Shown here: positions 58,303 to 64,000 of the stretch, in pieces
How the letters are laid out: the number at the start of each line of letters is the position of its first letter
Numbering within the stretch: the stretch's first letter is position 1
DNA from: Actinoplanes philippinensis
GTDB lineage: Bacteria; Actinomycetota; Actinomycetes; Mycobacteriales; Micromonosporaceae
Length of the DNA stretch: 64,000 nt
NCBI RefSeq assembly: GCF_900113015.1
Contig: NZ_FONV01000021.1
Span: 62,001 to 126,000, forward strand
Direction: 5' to 3'
The notes under the pieces: generated by a model
Database searches by the model: none
What the model was told of the DNA's origin: nothing
The model's input: only the letters and a program-made list of their open reading frames with translations
Position numbers and translations under genes: made by a program

Positions 58303-61260
58303 TCAGGCGGCCGGTTCGATCCAGATGTTGCGGTACTGGACCTTGTTGCCGTGGTCCTGCAGGCGGATGGCGCCGGTGGCCGGGCCCTCCGGGATGTTGC
58401 CGCCGGTCCCGTTCGGGATCTCGACGTTGTCGTGCACGGTACGGCCGTTCCAGACGACGGTGATCCGCGCGTTCTCGGTCTTCGTCCCGTCGGCGCCGTA
58501 GCGGGCGGCGCGGAACGTGATGTCGTACGTCTGCCACGTCTCCGGCGCGGTCGCGGCGTTGACGTCCGGCGCCTTGACCGTGTAGATCGCACCGGCCTCG
58601 TTGTTGGCCAAGGTGGTGTCCCCGAACGAGTCGAGGATCTGCACCTCGTAGCGTTCCTGCTGGTAGACGCCACTGTTGCCGCGGTTCTGGCCGGTCACGT
58701 CGTCCGGCAGCAGCGGAACCTTGAACTCGACGTGCAGCTTGTAGTCGCCGTACGCGTCCTTGGTCCGCAGGTCACCGCAGCAGACCTCGGTGGCGTCGCC
58801 GGGGATCAGCGGCCACTGGGCGCGGCGGCCGTCGGTGTGCAGCCAGTTGTCGAGATCCTTGCCGTCGAAGAGGGCGATCCGCCCGGCCGGCCGCCGGAGG
58901 CTGATCAGGTCGAGGTTGACGTGGCCGGTGTCGAGGGCGTCGACGCGGAACTGGATGGTGTTGGCGCCCTTGCGCAGGCTCACGGTCTCGGTGACGGTCG
59001 CCCACTCCTCCCAGGTGACGGTGCTCGGCAGCGACACCTGTCTGATCTTGCGGTGGTTGACGTGCAGGCTGATCGTCTTGGTGCCGCTGAACGGGTTCGG
59101 GCCGTTGGAGTAGCGCAGCCCGAGCGCGTAGTCGCCGGCCTTGTCCACGGTGACGTGCATCGTGGTGGACGCGTTGAGGCTGCCGAAGCCGGCGGCGAAC
59201 CCGATGCCCGAGTAGCCGCGGTGGTCGGTCGCCAGGCCGGCGGCGCCCTCCCGGTAACCCTCCTCGGCCTCGTAGTAGACCGGTTGCGGCTGCTTGCCGG
59301 GCAGCTCGTTCATCGTGTACCACGCCTCGGTGCTCCACAGGGTCTCGCCGTCCCGGGACGCGAACGGCCGCGGCGAGCGCAGGTGCACCACCCGGTCCCG
59401 GCGCAGGCCGGGCACGGTCAGCGTGACGGTCCTGCGGTCGCCGGAGACCTTGGCGGCGGTCACCGTCAGGGTCTCGGTGTCGACCTGCGGACCGCCGTAC
59501 TGCGCGGTCGGCGCGTACCGCCACTGCTCCAGCTGATAGGCGGCAGGCAGCTTGGCCACGGTCGCGTCGGACAGCGGCTCGGTGTACTCGATCTTGAAGC
59601 CGTCGTTCGTGGCCTTCATGGACTTCATGTCGAAGACCGACGTGCCGTTCGGGGTGAGCTTCTGCAGGCCGAACCGGAGCTTGCCCTCCTGGCCCCAGTT
59701 GCCGTCCGCGCCGAGCCCGCCGACGTAGATCGCGCCGTCCGGGCCGGCCGACACCCGGTTGATGCCCGCCTCCAGGCCCTGGGTGTGCCGGAAGACCGCG
59801 CCCTGCTCGACGCCTTCGACAGTCTCCAGCGCCGCGCGCTGCAGGCCGCCGTAGGTGACGTCACCGATCAGGAACTGGCCACGGTACGGGCCGGATTCCA
59901 GCAGGACGGGCGTGCTGGGGGAGTTGCCGATCTGGTTCTGCGGCAGCCACAGCACCGGGCGGGTCACCGGCTGCGCGTCGTACGGCCCGTCGGGGTTGGT
60001 GTAGTGGTTGTAGAACGCCTCGTCCTCGATCTTGATCAGCTTCGACGAGGGCAGCCAGCCGCCCTGGTTGTCGGTGACGTAGATCGAGTTGCCCGGACCC
60101 CAGCCGATGCCGTTCGGGGTGCGCAAGCCGCCGGCGACCGTGGTGACCTGGCCGCTCTTGCGGTTGACCACGATGTGGGTGCCGCGCCCGCCGACCGGCT
60201 GCGGATCGGTGGTCTCGCCGCCGAGGTTGATCGACACCGAGAGGTTGAGGTAGAAGTTGCCGTTGCGGTAGAGCAGGCCGAACGCGAACTCGTGGAAGTT
60301 GCCGCCGAAGGGCCAGACCGCGACCGTACGCCGGGTGTCGAGCACCTGGTCGCCGTCGGTGTCGCGCAGCTCGGTCAGCTCGTGCTTCTGTGACACGTAG
60401 ACCATGCCGTCGACCACGGCCACGCCCATCGGCTCCTTGAGCCCGCTCGCGATCTCCTGGTACTTGACGCTGCCCGGTCCGGTCTTCCCGGTCACGTTCG
60501 AGACCAGGTAGACCTTGCCCTCGACCTTGTCGGTGCCACCCCAGGTGGTGATCACCATCTTCTTGTCGGGCCGCCAGGCGATGCCGGTGACCTGCGGCTC
60601 GAAGCCCGGCGGGCGCAGGTCGGTGAGGGTGTACCCGGGGTTCACCGCGGTCAGCGGCAGCCCGTCGCCGGGGGTGTCGGTGCCGGAGACGCACTCCTTG
60701 CGGCCGGGCGCGGTCACCCGGACCACACCGGCGTCGGTGCTCAGCGCGGTGGACGGCACGGTGGTGAAGTCGGCGGCGCCCGGGGCCTTCCAGGCCAGGC
60801 GCAGCTCCTGGCCGCCGTCGCGCTCGAAGTGCTCGACGCGCAGCGGGTGCAGGCCGGCGGTCAGCTCGACGGCGCCGTCCTTGGGCACGTTGCCGTGCAG
60901 GCCGTCGTGGTCGATGACCAGTTCGTCGTCGATCCACAGCTTCGAGCCGTCGTCGCTGGTCAGCCGGAACGTGTACGCCCCGGCGGCGGGCGCGGTCAGG
61001 TTGGCGATGGCGTGCGTGACGAAGTTGGACTGCAGCCCGAACTGCTCGTCGGTCGACCAGTCGATCGTGGGCATCAGCTTGTCCACGTTGGGCGTCTGCC
61101 CGGGTTTGAGCTCGCAGACCCGGCTCAGCGGCACCCCGATGTCGTAGGTCCGGAGCGTCACCCCCGGCTCCTGCGGCGGCGGTGGATCGACAGCGAACGC
61201 CGGTGCCGGCGCGACTATGACTGCGGAAATCATAAGGGTGACCACGGACAGACGTCTCAT
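58303..61260 (-). CDS. Large secreted PA14 / sugar-dehydrogenase-like propeller / DUF1080 protein
   Basis: A 985-residue exported protein. Signal peptide residues 1-24 (VVTLMISAVIVAPAPAFA). PA14-like domain about 30-165 (YTFRLTSDDGSKLWIDDELV, then HPLRVEHFERDGGQELRLAW). Six-bladed glucose/sorbosone dehydrogenase-like propeller about 200-560 (TPNGIGWGPGNSIYVTDNQG). A CBM6/35-like module about 670-790. DUF1080/3-keto-glucoside hydrolase-like domain about 795-985 (IALFDGKDLDNWLHTDGRRA). DUF1080 proteins act on oxidised glycosides, so oxidation and cleavage by one chain is possible. ATG 61260 was chosen. Confidence 0.87.
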   Translation of the reverse strand: MRRLSVVTLMISAVIVAPAPAFAVDPPPPQEPGVTLRTYDIGVPLSRVCELKPGQTPNVDKLMPTIDWSTDEQFGLQSNFVTHAIANLTAPAAGAYTFRLTSDDGSKLWIDDELVIDHDGLHGNVPKDGAVELTAGLHPLRVEHFERDGGQELRLAWKAPGAADFTTVPSTALSTDAGVVRVTAPGRKECVSGTDTPGDGLPLTAVNPGYTLTDLRPPGFEPQVTGIAWRPDKKMVITTWGGTDKVEGKVYLVSNVTGKTGPGSVKYQEIASGLKEPMGVAVVDGMVYVSQKHELTELRDTDGDQVLDTRRTVAVWPFGGNFHEFAFGLLYRNGNFYLNLSVSINLGGETTDPQPVGGRGTHIVVNRKSGQVTTVAGGLRTPNGIGWGPGNSIYVTDNQGGWLPSSKLIKIEDEAFYNHYTNPDGPYDAQPVTRPVLWLPQNQIGNSPSTPVLLESGPYRGQFLIGDVTYGGLQRAALETVEGVEQGAVFRHTQGLEAGINRVSAGPDGAIYVGGLGADGNWGQEGKLRFGLQKLTPNGTSVFDMKSMKATNDGFKIEYTEPLSDATVAKLPAAYQLEQWRYAPTAQYGGPQVDTETLTVTAAKVSGDRRTVTLTVPGLRRDRVVHLRSPRPFASRDGETLWSTEAWYTMNELPGKQPQPVYYEAEEGYREGAAGLATDHRGYSGIGFAAGFGSLNASTTMHVTVDKAGDYALGLRYSNGPNPFSGTKTISLHVNHRKIRQVSLPSTVTWEEWATVTETVSLRKGANTIQFRVDALDTGHVNLDLISLRRPAGRIALFDGKDLDNWLHTDGRRAQWPLIPGDATEVCCGDLRTKDAYGDYKLHVEFKVPLLPDDVTGQNRGNSGVYQQERYEVQILDSFGDTTLANNEAGAIYTVKAPDVNAATAPETWQTYDITFRAARYGADGTKTENARITVVWNGRTVHDNVEIPNGTGGNIPEGPATGAIRLQDHGNKVQYRNIWIEPAA

Positions 61261-61435
61261 CTGCGCTCCCCGGTTACGGGTGTGATTCAAGGTTGTGAAC
61301 ATCCTGGATGAGTTCTATTAGGACGTCCAGATCTTTCAATGATTAAGGTCAAAACTTTTCTGTGTACGGACCAAAAGTTCCGTTCGCGGCATGTGTTCGA
61401 GGCCACAGCGACAGGAGTGATGTCCGGTCATATAG

Positions 61436-61448
61436 TTGGCAGTGCCAA
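61436..61448. promoter_or_regulatory. 13-bp palindrome TTGGCAGTGCCAA upstream of the AhpD-like gene
   Basis: A perfect 6-1-6 palindrome ends 25 bases before the ATG of the AhpD-like gene. Related copies occur upstream of the next gene (62017-62029 and 62062-62074). The shared motif marks the two genes as a regulon of the MarR-type protein encoded at 62108. Inferred from position and repetition. Confidence 0.5.
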
Positions 61449-61473
61449 GAGTTATCGCGAAGGGAAGAATCTG

Positions 61474-62007
61474 ATGTCTCGTATCGCCACCGTCGACCCC
61501 GCCGCCGCCGAAGGCCAGGCCCGGACCCTGCTGAACCGGGTCGAGCGCGCCCTCGGCGTCACCCCCAACATGATGCGGGCGATGGCCAACTCGCCCGCCG
61601 TCCTCGACGCCTACCTGCAGTTCTCCGGCGCGCTGTCCAAGGGGCTGCTGCCGGCCCGGGTGCAGGAGCAGATCGCACTGGTCGCCGCCGTGCAGAACGA
61701 GTGCGACTACTGCCTCGCCGCACACACGGTCCTCGGCGCCCGCGCCGGTGTCTCGGAGGACGACCTGGTCGCCGGCCGGGACGCCCGCGCGTCGGACCCC
61801 AAGGTCGAGGCGGCGCTGACCTTCGCCCGGCAGATCATCGCCACCAAGGGCTTCGTCTCCGACGACGACCTCGCGGCGGTCCGCAAGGCCGGATACGGCG
61901 ACGGCGAGATCGGCGAGATCGTGGCCGCCGTCGCGCTCAACACCTTCACCAACTACTTCAACTCGGTCGGCCAGACCACGCTGGACTTCCCGGCGGTCTC
62001 TTCGTGA
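61474..62007 (+). CDS. Carboxymuconolactone decarboxylase-family (AhpD-like) peroxidase protein
   Basis: A 177-residue helical protein of the AhpD/CMD superfamily. The redox motif ECDYCLAAH (Cys-x-x-Cys with downstream His) in VAAVQNECDYCLAAHTVLGA is the alkylhydroperoxidase signature. GVTPNMMRAMANSPAVLDAY and the C-terminal IGEIVAAVALNTFTNYF are typical of the peroxidase-related group. It should reduce peroxides or regenerate a peroxiredoxin. Start ATG 61474 with AGGGA upstream. A palindromic operator precedes it, and a Cys-rich MarR-type regulator gene follows. Confidence 0.9.
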   Translation: MSRIATVDPAAAEGQARTLLNRVERALGVTPNMMRAMANSPAVLDAYLQFSGALSKGLLPARVQEQIALVAAVQNECDYCLAAHTVLGARAGVSEDDLVAGRDARASDPKVEAALTFARQIIATKGFVSDDDLAAVRKAGYGDGEIGEIVAAVALNTFTNYFNSVGQTTLDFPAVSS

Positions 62008-62016
62008 CCTAGATAA

Positions 62017-62074
62017 TTGGCACTCCCAAGTAGTGGGTGCGGTGGTAGCCGTGCCCACTACTTGCCAGTGCCAA
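62017..62074. promoter_or_regulatory. Two further copies of the TTGGCA-type operator
   Basis: TTGGCACTCCCAA (62017-62029) and TTGCCAGTGCCAA (62062-62074) differ from the 61436 palindrome at one or two positions. They sit 45 bases apart between the AhpD-like stop and the regulator start. A longer symmetry ACTTGC...GCAAGT surrounds the second copy. Two sites in front of a regulator gene suggest autoregulation. Confidence 0.45.
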
Positions 62075-62107
62075 GCAAGTACGATGTGCGGCCGGGGGGT
62101 GAAGCTC

Positions 62108-62704
62108 GTGGCGGATGTGCCCGGGATGCCGCCGACCGGTCAGCTCCTCGTCGGGCTCGCCCGGCTCGGCCAGGCCGTGCGGATGGAGGCGTGGCGCAAC
62201 GCCGGGCCGCACCACCTGTCCCCGCTGCAGGCCGACATCATCCTGCTGCTGCACGGCCGGGGCGGGGCGCTGCGGCAGGGCGAGATCGTCACGGCGCTCG
62301 CCTCCACCCCGCCGACCGTCTCCGACGCGGTGAAGGTGCTGCGCAAGAAGGAGCTCGTCGACGCCGGCCGCGACCCCGGCGACGCCCGGGTGATGCTGCT
62401 CGGCCTCACCCCGGCCGGCCACGACGAGGCGGCGCGGCTCGCCATCCAGTCGGAGAAACTCACCGACGCCGTGTCGGCGCTCGACCCCGCCGACTTCGCG
62501 GCCATGCTGCGCGGCATGACCCACCTCATGCGCGAGCTGCAGGACCGCCGCGCGATCCCGGTCTCGCAGATGTGCCTGACCTGCCGGTTCTTCGTGCCGC
62601 AGGCGCACGCCGACCCGCTGCGGCCGCACCACTGCGACTTCGTCGACGCCCCGTTCGGCGACGCCGAGCTACGCGTCACCTGCCCCGACCACGACCCGGC
62701 CTGA
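62108..62704 (+). CDS. MarR-type winged-helix regulator with Cys-rich C-terminus
   Basis: About 198 residues from GTG 62108, with GGGGG at good distance; ATG 62084 and GTG 62099 are alternatives. The winged helix is HHLSPLQADIILLLHGRGGA, GEIVTALASTPPTVSDAVKV, then the wing VDAGRDPGDARVMLLGLT. The last 40 residues hold MCLTCRFF, then HHCDF and VTCPDH: four Cys plus His residues that could bind iron or zinc or sense oxidants. Next to an AhpD-like gene, a redox-sensing role is likely but inferred. Confidence 0.78.
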   Translation: MADVPGMPPTGQLLVGLARLGQAVRMEAWRNAGPHHLSPLQADIILLLHGRGGALRQGEIVTALASTPPTVSDAVKVLRKKELVDAGRDPGDARVMLLGLTPAGHDEAARLAIQSEKLTDAVSALDPADFAAMLRGMTHLMRELQDRRAIPVSQMCLTCRFFVPQAHADPLRPHHCDFVDAPFGDAELRVTCPDHDPA

Positions 62705-62820
62705 CGCCGCCCGGCCTGAACGCCGCCCGCCCGCCTGACGCTGCCCGCCTGACGCTGCCCGCCTGACGCCGCCCGGCCTGACGCCGCCCGGCCTGCCCGG
62801 AGTCCGCCAGCGGCGCGGCG
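62705..62820. repeat. Short tandem repeats of 14-16 bp
   Basis: The gap before the CD-NTase gene is built from repeats of CCTGACGCTGCCCG and CCTGACGCCGCCCGG type, six or more copies. It has no coding evidence. The promoter of the CD-NTase gene must lie in or just after it, near 62800-62830. Confidence 0.55.
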
Positions 62821-62835
62821 AGGCATACTGGAGCC

Positions 62836-63630
62836 ATGCGGGCTCGTCCGGTTTCGATGCGACGACGGATGGACGGCGAGTTCCTCCTGTCGTGGGCCGC
62901 GAGCGAGCTGCGCCGGGAGCTGGGGCCGTATTCTCGGCCGTTCGAGATCTTCGGCCAGGGGTCGCGGGTCAACGGCACCCACCTCGGCCACGACAGCGAC
63001 ATCGACCTGGTCCTGATGCTCACTGAGCCGGGCCATGGGTGGGAGCGGTTCCGCGACGACGTCCTCACCGTGCTGGGGGAGTCCCACATCGTCCGGATGG
63101 GACGGCGCTGCCTCAACGTCGACGACCCCGACTCGCTCTTCGCCGAGATGGTCGACATCCTCGTCGCCACCGAGCACCGCTGGTATCCGGTGCCCGGCTC
63201 CCCGCACTACGAGCAGGGGGTGTTCTTCCGCGACCAGCAGGGCCGGCCGATCGTCAACTTCCCCAAACAGCACCGGCTGCACGGCGATGTCAAGGACCTG
63301 CGCACCGGCGGCCGCTTCAAACAGGCCGTCCGGGCGGTCAAGCGTGCCCGCCGCTGGGCCGAGGCCGAGCACCTTCTCGAGGAGGGGACCGCTCCGTCGT
63401 ACCTTGTGGAGTGTCTGCTCTTCAACGTCCCCGACCCGGTCTATCTCTCGGCGCCGGGGCCGGCCCACCGGGAGGCCGTCGCCTGGCTGAGCCGCCACCA
63501 CCGCGAGGATCCGGAGTCGTTCGCCGCCCTGCCCTGCCAGAACGGGATCAATCGCCTCTTCGGGCCGGGCCCGGATCAGTGGGAGCCGGGCGCTGCTGCG
63601 AGAATCATCGACGTCCTTCACCAGATCTGA
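62836..63630 (+). CDS. CD-NTase (cGAS/DncV-like nucleotidyltransferase)
   Basis: A 264-residue nucleotidyltransferase. The active site is FGQGSRVNGTHLGHDSDIDL: Gly42-Ser43 and the metal pair Asp55/Asp57, with the third Asp107 in AEMVDILVA. The segment IVNFPKQHRLHGDVKDLRTG, then GRFKQAVRAVKRARR, is a known CD-NTase feature. CD-NTases make cyclic oligonucleotide alarms in CBASS anti-phage systems. A membrane-protein gene follows 21 bases later and may be the effector. ATG 62857 is an alternative start. Confidence 0.82.
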   Translation: MRARPVSMRRRMDGEFLLSWAASELRRELGPYSRPFEIFGQGSRVNGTHLGHDSDIDLVLMLTEPGHGWERFRDDVLTVLGESHIVRMGRRCLNVDDPDSLFAEMVDILVATEHRWYPVPGSPHYEQGVFFRDQQGRPIVNFPKQHRLHGDVKDLRTGGRFKQAVRAVKRARRWAEAEHLLEEGTAPSYLVECLLFNVPDPVYLSAPGPAHREAVAWLSRHHREDPESFAALPCQNGINRLFGPGPDQWEPGAAARIIDVLHQI

Positions 63631-63651
63631 CGTCCGGAGGGTCCTCGCAGC

Positions 63652-64000
63652 ATGGGGTGGACGGCCGCGCAGACCACGGCGGTGCTCGTGCCCGTCATCG
63701 CCATCGTCGGTGCGGTGCTCACCGCGCTGCTGACCTACGCCCTCAACCAGCGGGCGGCACGGCGTGAGCGGCGGGCCCGGGCGTTCGGTGAGGCGCTCAG
63801 CGTCATCGAGGACTACGCCGAGATGCCCTATCGGATCCGGCGCCGGACCGGCTCGGTCGACGGCCGTCAGCAGCTGACCGAGGAGGTGAGCCGGATCTAC
63901 TCGCGGCTCGCGTTCCACCAGGCGCTGCTCGACATCGAGGCGCCCGCGGTCGCCGCCGCCTACCGTCACCTGGCCAACGAGGCGAAGTCCGAGGTCGGTG
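63652..64000 (+). CDS. Membrane protein downstream of CD-NTase, possible effector (cut by window end)
   Basis: 116 residues are visible from ATG 63652, with GGAGG upstream; the frame is open at the right edge. A single N-terminal membrane helix (TAVLVPVIAIVGAVLTALLT) is followed by a basic Arg-rich linker (NQRAARRERRARAFGEALS) and a helical cytoplasmic part (RIYSRLAFHQALLDIEAPAV). The 21-base gap indicates cotranscription with the CD-NTase. Its position suggests a membrane effector triggered by the nucleotide product. That is inference only; the family is not recognised. Confidence 0.65.
   Translation, partial: MGWTAAQTTAVLVPVIAIVGAVLTALLTYALNQRAARRERRARAFGEALSVIEDYAEMPYRIRRRTGSVDGRQQLTEEVSRIYSRLAFHQALLDIEAPAVAAAYRHLANEAKSEVG

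Overview
The window is high-GC actinobacterial chromosome. Codons end almost always in G or C, GTG starts are common, and many genes overlap by 1 to 13 bases. The gene families point to a mycelial actinomycete of the Micromonosporaceae/Actinoplanes type: a DUF5999 protein, SigE-family sigma factor, two ECF42 sigma modules, a ClpC paralog, secreted mannanase and an LPXTG-type protein. The lineage is inferred from gene content only. No rRNA, tRNA, CRISPR array, transposase, integrase or phage structural gene was seen.

Layout. 1-5300: end of a possible DUF3800 protein, TPR and SprT-like proteins, a VOC/ArsR/SRPBCC/monooxygenase operon behind a doubled palindrome, a Tad-type envelope protein and a PRC-barrel protein. 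5783-9087: an operon of an ArsR-arsenate reductase fusion, a VOC protein and a chromate transporter, divergent from an AraC regulator across a perfect 34-bp palindrome. 9078-13451: five tightly packed acyl-CoA type catabolic genes. 13559-15630: an ECF42 sigma factor, its YCII/DGPF partner and a divergent NTF2-like gene, with a two-way promoter between them. 15689-25842: regulator, esterase, ClpC, a two-component system, a degenerate transglycosylase and a winged-helix gene that is frameshifted and carries a minisatellite. 25906-34708: small unknown proteins, a methyltransferase with a tandemly duplicated tail, an AbiEii-type nucleotidyltransferase with a small partner, a pentapeptide-repeat protein, two aldo/keto reductases and a tandem pair of RlaP-like nucleotidyltransferases.

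34755-46548: a glycine riboswitch and gcvP, a PabB-like enzyme, a SigE-family sigma factor, peptide deformylase overlapping a methyltransferase, a metallo-hydrolase, a TetR/Vgb-like divergent pair and a HEAT-repeat protein. 46654-49927: a GGDEF cyclase and a second ECF42/YCII module whose promoter follows the same rule as the first. 49955-61260: CoaD, a GH5 mannanase, an Orn/Lys/Arg decarboxylase, an LPXTG-type fragment, a protein with a duplicated domain and a large secreted PA14/beta-propeller/DUF1080 protein. 61436-62704: an AhpD-like protein and a Cys-rich MarR-type regulator sharing a 13-bp operator-like motif. 62836-64000: a CD-NTase (cGAS/DncV-like) followed by a membrane protein cut by the window end. 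This is the best candidate for a defence system here.

Two themes recur. First, short tandem repeats of 15, 27, 30, 42, 46 and 52 bp sit inside or beside genes. Second, several regulators have recognisable DNA sites, so parts of the wiring can be read directly. The best supported is the ECF42 promoter (TGTCGA, 18 bases, CGWC), found upstream of both YCII genes.
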